Shown: one piece after another, positions 29,126-38,055 of the stretch
How positions within the stretch are numbered: position 1 is the stretch's first letter
Layout of the letters: the number at the start of each line of letters is the position of its first letter
Assembly: GCF_947259555.1 (NCBI RefSeq)
Contig: NZ_CAMYMD010000101.1
Span: forward strand, 1-64,000
DNA from: an uncultured Roseovarius sp.
GTDB taxonomy: Bacteria; Pseudomonadota; Alphaproteobacteria; Rhodobacterales; Rhodobacteraceae
Direction: 5' to 3'
DNA: 64,000 nucleotides
Notes under the pieces: model-generated
The model's database searches: none
Seen by the model: only the letters and a program-made list of their open reading frames with translations
Told to the model about the DNA's origin: nothing
Position numbers and translations under genes: made by a program

Positions 29126-31366
29126 TCAGGCGAAGGTCACGTGCTTGTCGAAGGGCATCTCGCGCAGCCGCGTGCCGGTGGCGGCGAAGATCGCGTTGGC
29201 CAGTGCGGCGGGGGCCGGGGGCACGGGTGGCTCGCCGATGCCGCGGATCTTGTCGCCGGTCTCCAGCCCGCGCACCGCGATCTCGGGGCACTGGTAGAGC
29301 CGCATGGCCTGATACTGGTCGTAATTACGCTGCTCTGCCGCGCCGTCTGCATAGGTGATCTGGCAGTTCATCGCGTGACTCAAACCGAAGAGCACGCCTC
29401 CCTTGACCAGCCCGTCGAAATTCACCGGGTCGAGGATGCGGCCGACATCGGCGGCGACGTAAACGCGAGTGAGACGAATGCCGTCCTCGGTGTCGCTGAC
29501 CTCCACCACCTGCGCGCAGGGCACCCCGAACGAAAGGCAATAGGCAACGCCGCGCCCCGCGCCGGGGTCCATTGCGCTGCCCCAGTTCGACATTTCGCCC
29601 ACCGCTTCCAGCACCGCGCGCGAGGGGGCGTGGGTGCATAGGCGCAGGCGTTCCTCGAGCGGGTCGGCCCCGGCGGCGTGAATGAGCTCATCGAGCAGGC
29701 AGTCGTGGAAAAACCCGTTGGAGGAGGCGCCGACCGAGCGCCAGCTTGAGATCGGCGCGAGTTCCGGCGCGCGGTAGCCGGTGACGCGGTAATCGGGGAT
29801 GGCAAAGGGCTGATCCCATGCGCCTGCCACGATTTGCAGGTCGGGCCCCGGCGCTGGGATGTTCTGACGGCCCATCTGCGACGACAGAACCGAGGGCATG
29901 GCGATGCCCAGATCATAGGCGGTGACGCGGCCGTTTTCGACCCGCCCGCGCCCGCGCGCCATAGCGATCTGGCGGGGGAAGTCATGCGCCATGTCCTCTT
30001 CGCGCGAATAGGTGAGTTTCACCGGACGGCCCGGCATGGCCATGGCGATATGGGTGGCATGGCGGACCACGTCATCCTCCAGCCGGTGGCCGAAGCTGCC
30101 GCCGATCATCTCTGCGTGGACGTGGATGCGGTCACGGTCAATTCCGGTGATCCGGGCGACATTGGTCTCGATGAAACGCGGCACCTGCGTGCCGGTCCAG
30201 ATGTCGATGCGCTCGGGCGTGTAGCGCACCGTGGCGTTGAGCGGCTCCAGCGGGGCATGGGCGAGATAGGGCGCGCGGTACTCGACCTCGATATCTGTGC
30301 CGCCCTGTAGCGCCGCCTCGACATCGCCCTCGTCGCGGAATTGGCTGTCCTGTGCGTCGCTTGTGAAGCTGTCCGCGAGCGCCTGCCAGTGGTCGGCCAT
30401 CGCAGCGGGGTAGGGCGCGGCGGCCCAGTCGCAGGTGATGGCCTCGGCGGCGCGGATCGCGCGCCAGGTGTTGTCGGCGATCACCGCGATACCGCCGGGG
30501 ATCTCGACGATCTTTTCGACGCCGCGCATGGTCTCGGCCTCTGACGCGTCATAGCCGGTGAGGGCCGCGCCCTGACCGGGGTTCAGGCGGATCGCGGCAT
30601 GCAGCAGGTCGGGCAGGTCGATGTCGATGCCATAACCCTGCGTGCCGGTGGATTTCGGCACGATGTCGATGCGCTGCATCGGCTTGCCGAGCAGTCGCCA
30701 CTCTGAGGGATCGCGCAGGGTGACACCGGTGACCGGGTCGGTCCGTGCGGCCTCTGACGCAAGGCTCTGGTAGCTGAGCCGTGTGCCGTCGGGTAGGATC
30801 ACCGCGCCTGTCTCGGTGCTGAGCGCGGACCGTTCCACCCCATGAAGCCGCTCCGCCGTGGCCTTGAGCGTCTCGCGCGCCACCGCCCCGGCATGGCGCA
30901 GCTTCTCGAAGCCATCAGGCACCGTGGTCGAGCCGCCGGTGATCTGCATGCCGAGGAATTTCATCGGCGCATCGGCGAGGTCGCGCACGGATTCGGCCAT
31001 CCAGCTGTCATCGGTGGCGCGGAAGGGCACCGCGTCGCCCGCGAGCGCGGTGTTGTAATAGGCGGGGCTGGGCGGGCCGAAATCGGTCTCGACCTGATCG
31101 AGCGACACGTCGAGTTCCTCGGCAATCAGCGCCGCCTGCACCGAGACTGCGCCCTGACCCTTGTCGGCACGGGGGGTGATCAGGGTGATCGAATGGGCCG
31201 TGATCCGCACATAAGGGGTGAGCGCCGCCGCGTTCTCGGGCAGATCGGTAAGCAGGGGATTGGCATAGGGTGTCTTGTACCGCCAGACCCCAAAGGCAAC
31301 GCCGCCCGCGATGGCCGCCGAGCCGGTCAGGAACGTGCGGCGAGCGATGGTTTTCACGCGTCCCAT
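29126..31366 (-). CDS. Molybdopterin-binding aldehyde oxidase/isoquinoline 1-oxidoreductase beta-type subunit
   Basis: Tat-like RRTFLTG signal; MIGGSFGHRLEDDVVRHATHIA; IRGIGEPPVPPAPAALANAIFAATG. Confidence 0.87.
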   Translation of the reverse strand: MGRVKTIARRTFLTGSAAIAGGVAFGVWRYKTPYANPLLTDLPENAAALTPYVRITAHSITLITPRADKGQGAVSVQAALIAEELDVSLDQVETDFGPPSPAYYNTALAGDAVPFRATDDSWMAESVRDLADAPMKFLGMQITGGSTTVPDGFEKLRHAGAVARETLKATAERLHGVERSALSTETGAVILPDGTRLSYQSLASEAARTDPVTGVTLRDPSEWRLLGKPMQRIDIVPKSTGTQGYGIDIDLPDLLHAAIRLNPGQGAALTGYDASEAETMRGVEKIVEIPGGIAVIADNTWRAIRAAEAITCDWAAAPYPAAMADHWQALADSFTSDAQDSQFRDEGDVEAALQGGTDIEVEYRAPYLAHAPLEPLNATVRYTPERIDIWTGTQVPRFIETNVARITGIDRDRIHVHAEMIGGSFGHRLEDDVVRHATHIAMAMPGRPVKLTYSREEDMAHDFPRQIAMARGRGRVENGRVTAYDLGIAMPSVLSSQMGRQNIPAPGPDLQIVAGAWDQPFAIPDYRVTGYRAPELAPISSWRSVGASSNGFFHDCLLDELIHAAGADPLEERLRLCTHAPSRAVLEAVGEMSNWGSAMDPGAGRGVAYCLSFGVPCAQVVEVSDTEDGIRLTRVYVAADVGRILDPVNFDGLVKGGVLFGLSHAMNCQITYADGAAEQRNYDQYQAMRLYQCPEIAVRGLETGDKIRGIGEPPVPPAPAALANAIFAATGTRLREMPFDKHVTFA

Positions 31367-31367
31367 A

Positions 31368-31832
31368 TCAGGCCCCCTCGCTCATGGACTTGGCGGCGGC
31401 CTTGATCGCGGCGCGGATGCGCGGATAGGTGCCGCAGCGACACAGATTGCCGGACATGGCGTCGTCGATGTCCTCATCTGTGGGGTTCGGCGTCTCTGCC
31501 AGCAGGCTCGCGGCTTGCATGATCTGTCCCGACTGGCAATAGCCGCATTGCGCCACCTGCGCGTCGATCCACGCTGCCTGCACCGGGTGCGGGGCGTCGG
31601 GCGTGCCGAGCCCCTCGATCGTGGTCACGGGACCCCAGACATCGCCGACGGCCACCTGGCAGGAGCGCACGGCCTGGCCGTCGATATGCACCGTGCAGGC
31701 GCCGCATTGCGCGATGCCGCAGCCGTATTTCGGCCCCTTGATGCCGAGCACGTCGCGCAGGACCCAGAGCAGCGGCATGTCGGGTTCGATATCTTCCAGA
31801 CGATGATCAACACCATTGATGGAAAGTGGCAC
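31368..31832 (-). CDS. (2Fe-2S)-binding subunit, isoquinoline 1-oxidoreductase alpha-type
   Basis: [40 protein letters not shown]. Confidence 0.92.
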   Translation of the reverse strand: MPLSINGVDHRLEDIEPDMPLLWVLRDVLGIKGPKYGCGIAQCGACTVHIDGQAVRSCQVAVGDVWGPVTTIEGLGTPDAPHPVQAAWIDAQVAQCGYCQSGQIMQAASLLAETPNPTDEDIDDAMSGNLCRCGTYPRIRAAIKAAAKSMSEGA

Positions 31833-31868
31833 GGCGCATCCCTTTCACGACCTTTGCCTGCGAACATA

Positions 31869-31885
31869 AACTGATCGGTTCAGTT
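31869..31885. promoter_or_regulatory. Inverted repeat AACTGA-N5-TCAGTT upstream of the 2Fe-2S/Mo hydroxylase operon (TetR-type operator candidate)
   Basis: AACTGATCGGTTCAGTT about 37 bp upstream of the 31832 start. Confidence 0.45.
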
Positions 31886-31969
31886 GTCCAGAACGCAAGG
31901 CGTTTACGGTTTCGCTCGGATGAAAACAGCTTATAGTGTTGGCGCAGGTCAAGGAAAGCCGGGAAACGG

Positions 31970-32845
31970 ATGCAGGTCGTTATTCACGCAGGAGCCCACC
32001 ATACCGATGAGGATAGGCTCATCGGGTGTCTGTCCGCCAATCGTACCATGCTAGCAGAGTACGGCACCAATGTGCCCGATCCGTCCCGCTATCGGCGGTT
32101 GTTGCGTGATATCCTGCATCAAGCGCAACAGACCGGTCTTGGTGCCGATGCGCGCGATATTCTGGTTGACGCGATCAGCGAGGAAGGCGCGGTAGACCGG
32201 CTTGTGCTGTCCAATCCAGGTTTTTTCGGTACGCCCAAAATGTCGGTCGGCAGTGGTCGGTTTTATGGGGCGGCCGAGCTGCGCCTTGGTCTTTTTCGAC
32301 AGCTTTTTCCCGACGACCAGCTTGAGCTTTTCCTGGGGCTCGCGAACCCTGCGACCTTCCTGCCCGCCCTCATGGCCGGGACCGAGTTTGACACGATGGA
32401 GGGGCTTTTGCGGGGCTGCGAGGCGACTGATTTGCGCTGGTCAGAGATGATTGCGCGGGTGCGCAAGGCGCATCCTGACATACCGGTCACGGTCTGGTGC
32501 AACGAGGACACGCCGTTGATATGGGCCCAAGTGGTTCGCGAAATGGCCGCTATCGATCCGACTGTTTCGTTCAAGGGTGAGTTTAGCCTGATTGAAGAAA
32601 TCATGACAGGGCCCGGTCTGGAACGGTTTCACGCGTACATGGCGGCGCATCCCGGAATGAGCGAGGTGCAAAAGCGCAGGGTGATCGCCGCGTTTCTTGA
32701 TAAGTTCGCTGATGAGGGCGCCATAGAGCAAGAGCTTGATGTGCCTGGTTGGACGGATGAATTGGTCAGTTCGCTGACCGAAATTTATGACGAGGATATC
32801 TTCGAGATCGAGAGAATACAGGGTGTCCAGATTATCGCCCCGTAA
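31970..32845 (+). CDS. Hypothetical protein, sulfotransferase-like fold suspected
   Basis: VVIHAGAHHTDEDRLIGCLSANRTMLAEYGTNVPD resembles the N-terminus of P-loop sulfotransferases but lacks a usable P-loop. Confidence 0.5.
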   Translation: MQVVIHAGAHHTDEDRLIGCLSANRTMLAEYGTNVPDPSRYRRLLRDILHQAQQTGLGADARDILVDAISEEGAVDRLVLSNPGFFGTPKMSVGSGRFYGAAELRLGLFRQLFPDDQLELFLGLANPATFLPALMAGTEFDTMEGLLRGCEATDLRWSEMIARVRKAHPDIPVTVWCNEDTPLIWAQVVREMAAIDPTVSFKGEFSLIEEIMTGPGLERFHAYMAAHPGMSEVQKRRVIAAFLDKFADEGAIEQELDVPGWTDELVSSLTEIYDEDIFEIERIQGVQIIAP

Positions 32846-32912
32846 GTGCAAAATCATGTGCGTGAGATTTTTCCTTGCAGAGCCTGATCTCCTTGGCTAA
32901 TCAGGCGCTCAA

Positions 32913-32988
32913 GCCCCTATAGCTCAGCTGGTAGAGCAACTGATTTGTAATCAGTAGGTCCGCGGTTCGAGTCCGTGTGGGGGCACCA
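32913..32988 (+). tRNA. tRNA-Thr (TGT anticodon)
   Basis: GCCCCTATAGCTCAGCTGGTAGAGCAACTGATTTGTAATCAGTAGGTCCGCGGTTCGAGTCCGTGTGGGGGCACCA cloverleaf with CCA. Confidence 0.95.
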
Positions 32989-33065
32989 TTAAACCAATTT
33001 AAAATATTGTTTTTAATGATGAATTCCATTTCATGAAATTTTTTATCCCGGCAATTGTCAGCCTT

Positions 33066-33122
33066 GGATTGCGTCATCAGCGACGAGCTGGGCTATATCC
33101 CGTTCCCGAAATCCGGCGGCGC
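33066..33122 (+). pseudogene. istB (IS21 ATPase) fragment
   Basis: LDCVISDELGYIPFPKSGGA matches the IstB DELGYLPF..SGG motif; no flanking istB sequence readable. Confidence 0.6.
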
Positions 33123-33171
33123 TCACCGGAAAACACGACTTAATCTGCAACTGTAGTACTTGGATCTCCGC

Positions 33172-33480
33172 TCACCATTTTTTGCCTCGCGTCCCGAGCA
33201 ACTGATGCGAGGCTTCGGCCAAGAAATCCCGTTCCACGACCAACTGCCCAATCTTGGAATGTAGCTTGTCGACGTCAGCCGCGCTCACTTGTTCCGGGGC
33301 CGCACCTCGGCGTGTAAATGCTGCCGCCATGTTCGCTACCGCCGCTCGTTTTCAGGTGCCGATCTGCGTCGGATGACCGCCGTACTTCTTGGACAACTCC
33401 GCCAGCGTCATCTCTTCACGGATCGCTTCAAGCGCAACCTTGGCTTTGAACTCTGGGGAATGGTTCTTTCGTTTCTTCAT
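33172..33480 (-). pseudogene. IS3-family transposase OrfA remnant with in-frame TGA
   Basis: [101 protein letters not shown]; stop at 33352-33354 where Trp is expected; no OrfB downstream. Confidence 0.85.
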
Positions 33481-34461
33481 TCTGGATCACGTCCGTCGTC
33501 ATGCGATCCACCTTAACAACTGGTCCGAATTCTCGCGACCACCTCTCATATCGACGGCCCCCGCAGCGGCGTGCGTCCAGCTTTCTTGGATTTCCTGTCA
33601 GCTTCGGCATCGCCATGCGCCCCCGTGCCGCAGCCTTAAACTCCCGCAGCTTGTGGATAACGTCCGGCTCAGCCTTGAGAACCGCACTCCAATCTTCTAA
33701 TTCTTCAAGCAACGAAGCGAGCGATGCAGGTTCTTGGTTCGTCCCATCATCTGCGCCATTCTCAAAAAATTATGCCGGGCAAGGTCCAAAATGCGCTGAT
33801 CCGCCTACGACTTGGAGATTCGGTGCATCTCTTTATCGCCAAGTTCGTTTCCGTTGGGGTGACGATTGTATCTTTTGAGAAAAATTGTCTCCAAAGCGTT
33901 GCTTATGCCTCAATCCGAACACGATGATAGGGCAAACGATCGCTGCTGGATCATTGTTTCACGTATGGAAACATTGCGCCCCGCTCGAACTGTGCCGCAA
34001 CGGCTTTTACATATGAAAAATTTAAGTTTTTAGCATTTTTTGTGTAATTGTTTTCTAAGATTTGGAAACAATTTTGCATGAAGGCAGTACCTTCAGGGCC
34101 TAGCTCGAGGCTGGGCCTCAATCTCGATGGCGCAATTAGGACTTTCTTTTGCCAGATTTTACTTGGGGCCAAGGACGCAAATCGCTAATGTTGGTGTAGC
34201 CCAACTGGGGGGTGAAGTCTGTAGGTCTCGGGGGCGACCGCACAAAACCAAGTAACATGCTAGGTCTGACGTGTGTTCGCAATGAGAGACGATAAAAGCT
34301 GTCTTTTGAGAGCTTTGGGCGTTTGTGCCCATCTCAAGGGTGTCGTGCTCCGGCATTTCTCCCCTTTGGTTCTGTGCTGGTCGCCGCCTGCCTCTAAACG
34401 GTCGGCTCAGGCGTTATGAGCAGGGTCACAATTATATGCCGCGTAGGCATGGGAGATAAAG

Positions 34462-37400
34462 ATGGCTATTAATAGAGTTGAAGGCGACAACTCCGGAAAT
34501 CGTATTGATCTGGATTACGCTGCCGATCCCGAAGGCGATCGCATCGATGCCAATGACGCGCCGGACGGGTCCAATGACGATGTTGTCGATGGGTTCGGCG
34601 GCGATGACACGATCCTCGCGGGCGAGGGTGACGACACGGTCTTTGCTGGATCTGGCAGCGACTCTGTCGAGGGTGGCGCGGGCAACGACATGCTGGTTGG
34701 CGACAGCGATGGATCTGGCGGCGGCGGCCGCGCTGCGTTTCAGTGGGATCTGGCCCCCGACCCTAATGACGACAATCCCATCGAGGCGCTCGATCCAATC
34801 GTATTTTTCACGCAGGATACGGGTTCTGTTAACGTGACCTTTTCGGTGCTCGCGGCAACCGGGCCGGTCGAGACCGAATTCGCGGATAACACGCAAGATG
34901 TGTCCGGCGTGGACACCGGCGGCGCCCCCGCCGATGCCAACAGTTCACTCGCGGCGGGGCTGGCCAATGCCGACACCACCGATCTCAAGCTGCAATTCTC
35001 GGAGGGCGTGACGGATGTCTCGTTCCAGATCAACGATTTGGACGGGACCGAGGATGTGCAGGTCTTTGCCTTTGACGCCGAGGACAACCTCGTTCCTGTA
35101 ACTCTGACAGGCGGTAGCAATGTGTCGGTCGTCAGCGACGAACAGGCTATCGGGAGCGGGGCGGGCACCGATGACAGCCCCGAAAATTCGTTGGAGGTGA
35201 GTATCGAGGGGCCGGTCTCGCAACTGGTGATCCGCTACACCGATCCGGATGGAACGGCCGATGGCATCAACGTTACGGATGTGTATTTCAACCCGGCCAC
35301 AACTGGCGTCGTCGACGACGGTGCGCCGGGCGATGATACGCTGATCGGTGACGATGGCGACGACACGCTCCTTGGCGAGGCGGGCGATGACGTTCTGACC
35401 GGTGGCGTCGGTGCAGATAGCATTGAGGGCGGCGATGATGCTGACCTGATCGTAGGCGGTAATGCTGGCGATGCCGTTGATGGCGGCAGCGGCGGTAACG
35501 ACGATGACACGCTCGATCTGACTGGCGCTGGCCCGTTACGCGTGGCCGAAGAGACCGATGATCCCGATGGCAATTCGACCTCGGGACGCATCGAGTTCGT
35601 CGACGCGGATGGGGCAATCTCTGGTGAAATGACCTTTGCCGAGATCGAGAACCTGTTGCTGCCCGAGAATGGCGCACCGGTCACCAATCCTGACGCGGCC
35701 ACCACGGATGAAGACACGCCGGTCGATATTCCCGTGCTCGCGAATGACAGCGATCCCGAAAGCGATCCGTTGACGGTGGGTAGCGCCACCGCAACCAATG
35801 GCTCTGTCACGGTGAATGCCGACAATACCCTGACCTATACGCCGAACCCCGATTTCAACGGCACGGACACAATCACCTATGCCGCCGAGGATGGCACCGG
35901 CAACAGCACGCCGGGCACGGTGACGGTCACGGTGACGCCGGTCAATGACGCTCCGGTGGCAGGAGAGGATACCGACACAACAGATTTCGAGACGCCTGTC
36001 GATATCCCGGTTCTGGCCAATGACACGGACGTGGACGGCGACTCGCTCAGCGTTGACAGCGCTACGGATGGGGCGAATGGCACGACCTCGGTCAATGCCG
36101 ACGGCTCGATCACCTACACGCCCGATGCCGGGTTCTCGGGTAGTGATACGTTTGATTACACGGTGACAGACGGCAATGGAGGCACGGATACAGGTAGTGT
36201 GACCGTAACGGTCGGTGATGCGCCGCCTCCTACACGTGACGGCATCGTTGAAGGTACGCCCGGTCCCGATCTTATTGACACCGCCTACGATGGCGACCCG
36301 GACGGCGATTTTGTCGATGCGGGCGATGCGATCCTGCCGGGTGCTGCGCCCGATGATGATAGCATCCGCGCAGGCGAGGGAGATGACACGGTGCTGGCAG
36401 GCCTCGGCGATGACGAGGTCGATGGTGCCGGTGGCGATGATAGTATCGCAGGCGATGTCGGCAGCGACACCATCGCAGGCGGGGCTGGCAATGACACGAT
36501 CGACTCCGGCTCTCCGACCTCTACGGCGCCGTTACCCGATCTGGGCTTTGGCACCACGGTTCCGGCGGATGCCGATCCTGACGACGACCGTGATCTTGTC
36601 GATGGCGGCGATGGCGATGATGTGATCTCGACAGGCGACGATGCAGACACAATCTTTGGTGGAGCGGGTAACGATTCGATCGACGGCGGCATCGACGCGG
36701 ACGAGATTGATGGCGGCGATGGAGCCGACACGATCATCGGTAGCGAGGGCTCTGACACGATAAGCGCCGGTGCTGGTGATGACGTTGTGTTTGGCGGGCT
36801 CGATCCGTCTTTCCCCGACGAGCTCAACATTCCTGACGCCACCGATCCAGAACTGGACAATGGACGTGACGTTATTGATGGCGGCGATGGCAATGACACC
36901 ATCTTTGGTCAGGATGACGATGACACGATCACAGGTGGTGCCGGCGATGATGTCATCGACGGTGGTATCGACAATGACAATATTGACGGTGGTGCCGGTG
37001 ATGACGACCTGACCGGTGGGCAGGGCGATGATACCGTGCTCGGCGGCATCGGTAACGATTCGATCAGCGGCGGCGAAGGGTCTGACAGCCTTGGCGGTGG
37101 CGATGATCGGGACGTGTTCCTTGATGTCGGCGCGGGCGATACCATTGACGGTGGCACTGGTGACAGCACGGCGGACGGTGTCGAAGACGATTTCGACACG
37201 CTTGACCTGCGCGGTCTGGGCCGGTTCGAGATCGTCGGTGAAACGACGGATCCGGACGGCGACTCGACCTCTGGCACGGTGAATTTCCAGAATCCCGATG
37301 ACACCACCCGGGGAACGCTGGAGTTCAGCGAAATCGAGAACCTGATTCCCTGTTTCACCCCCGGCACTGCGATTGCGACGCCGCGTGGCGAACGGCTGGT

Positions 37401-37932
37401 CGAGGAGCTTCGGGTCGGTGACAAGGTGATCACCCGTGACAACGGCTTGCAGGAAATCCGCTGGATTGGTCAGCGCGATCTCAGCGGGCAGGAACTGGTG
37501 CAATCACCCCAGCTTCGCCCGGTTCTGATCCGTGCCGGTGCATTGGGCCACGGTCTGCCTGAACGCGACATGCTGGTCAGCCCGCAGCACCGAATTCTGC
37601 TAAATTCGGAGCGGGCCGCGCTATACTTTGAGGACCGCGAAGTGCTGGCGGCAGCCAAGCACCTGACCGGTATCGAGGGCGTCGAGCAGGTCGAGACGCG
37701 TGCGGCGAGTTATGTCCACTTTATGTGTGATCAACACGAGGTCGTATTGTCCAACGGAACATGGACCGAGAGCTTCCAGCCGGGTGAGCAGGTGCTTGAC
37801 GGCATGGGGACAGCGCAGCGGGACGAGATCTATCATCTCTTCCCGGAACTGCGCGAGGCTCAGGGCATCGAGGCCTATCAGGCTGCGCGCCGGTCGCTCA
37901 AGAAACACGAAGCGCGGCTCTTGGTTGAATAA
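34462..37932 (+). CDS. RTX calcium-binding, cadherin-like, C-terminal Hint-domain protein (1156 aa)
   Basis: Many GGxGxD nonapeptides; two DEDTPVDIPVLANDSDPESDPL / FETPVDIPVLANDTDVDGDSL modules; CFTPGTAIATPRGERLVEELRVGDKVITRDNG Hint start. Confidence 0.92.
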   Translation: MAINRVEGDNSGNRIDLDYAADPEGDRIDANDAPDGSNDDVVDGFGGDDTILAGEGDDTVFAGSGSDSVEGGAGNDMLVGDSDGSGGGGRAAFQWDLAPDPNDDNPIEALDPIVFFTQDTGSVNVTFSVLAATGPVETEFADNTQDVSGVDTGGAPADANSSLAAGLANADTTDLKLQFSEGVTDVSFQINDLDGTEDVQVFAFDAEDNLVPVTLTGGSNVSVVSDEQAIGSGAGTDDSPENSLEVSIEGPVSQLVIRYTDPDGTADGINVTDVYFNPATTGVVDDGAPGDDTLIGDDGDDTLLGEAGDDVLTGGVGADSIEGGDDADLIVGGNAGDAVDGGSGGNDDDTLDLTGAGPLRVAEETDDPDGNSTSGRIEFVDADGAISGEMTFAEIENLLLPENGAPVTNPDAATTDEDTPVDIPVLANDSDPESDPLTVGSATATNGSVTVNADNTLTYTPNPDFNGTDTITYAAEDGTGNSTPGTVTVTVTPVNDAPVAGEDTDTTDFETPVDIPVLANDTDVDGDSLSVDSATDGANGTTSVNADGSITYTPDAGFSGSDTFDYTVTDGNGGTDTGSVTVTVGDAPPPTRDGIVEGTPGPDLIDTAYDGDPDGDFVDAGDAILPGAAPDDDSIRAGEGDDTVLAGLGDDEVDGAGGDDSIAGDVGSDTIAGGAGNDTIDSGSPTSTAPLPDLGFGTTVPADADPDDDRDLVDGGDGDDVISTGDDADTIFGGAGNDSIDGGIDADEIDGGDGADTIIGSEGSDTISAGAGDDVVFGGLDPSFPDELNIPDATDPELDNGRDVIDGGDGNDTIFGQDDDDTITGGAGDDVIDGGIDNDNIDGGAGDDDLTGGQGDDTVLGGIGNDSISGGEGSDSLGGGDDRDVFLDVGAGDTIDGGTGDSTADGVEDDFDTLDLRGLGRFEIVGETTDPDGDSTSGTVNFQNPDDTTRGTLEFSEIENLIPCFTPGTAIATPRGERLVEELRVGDKVITRDNGLQEIRWIGQRDLSGQELVQSPQLRPVLIRAGALGHGLPERDMLVSPQHRILLNSERAALYFEDREVLAAAKHLTGIEGVEQVETRAASYVHFMCDQHEVVLSNGTWTESFQPGEQVLDGMGTAQRDEIYHLFPELREAQGIEAYQAARRSLKKHEARLLVE

Positions 37933-37944
37933 GGCTTTGTCGGA

Positions 37945-37968
37945 GACCGGCGCGCGTCCGCGCCGGTC
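37945..37968 (+). terminator. Strong hairpin after the Hint gene
   Basis: GACCGGCGCG-CGTC-CGCGCCGGTC, 10-bp perfect stem. Confidence 0.6.
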
Positions 37969-38004
37969 ATTAAAATCCGTTGAAGTGATCAATTTGTGAG
38001 TTCG

Positions 38005-38037
38005 GAAACAATCTCGGCTTTGTGTCGGGATTGTTTC
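38005..38037. repeat. Inverted repeat GAAACAATC-N15-GATTGTTTC between convergent genes
   Basis: 9-bp perfect arms; between the + Hint gene end (37932) and the - gene end (38056). Confidence 0.5.
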
Positions 38038-38055
38038 TATTTCGGCCCTTGGGCG

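Noticed and set aside
32989-34461. Direct repeat of the tRNA-Thr 3' end (attR) downstream
   Set aside because: I looked for GTTCGAGTCC/GTGGGGGCACC-like repeats and found none in the window, so no island boundary can be defined.
36532-37503. Long minus-strand ORF antisense to the RTX repeats
   Set aside because: Repetitive GGxGxD codons create a mirror open frame; low complexity.
34462-37932. Possible CRISPR-like periodic repeats
   Set aside because: Periodicity is from RTX nonapeptide codons in an open frame; no conserved direct repeats with unique spacers.
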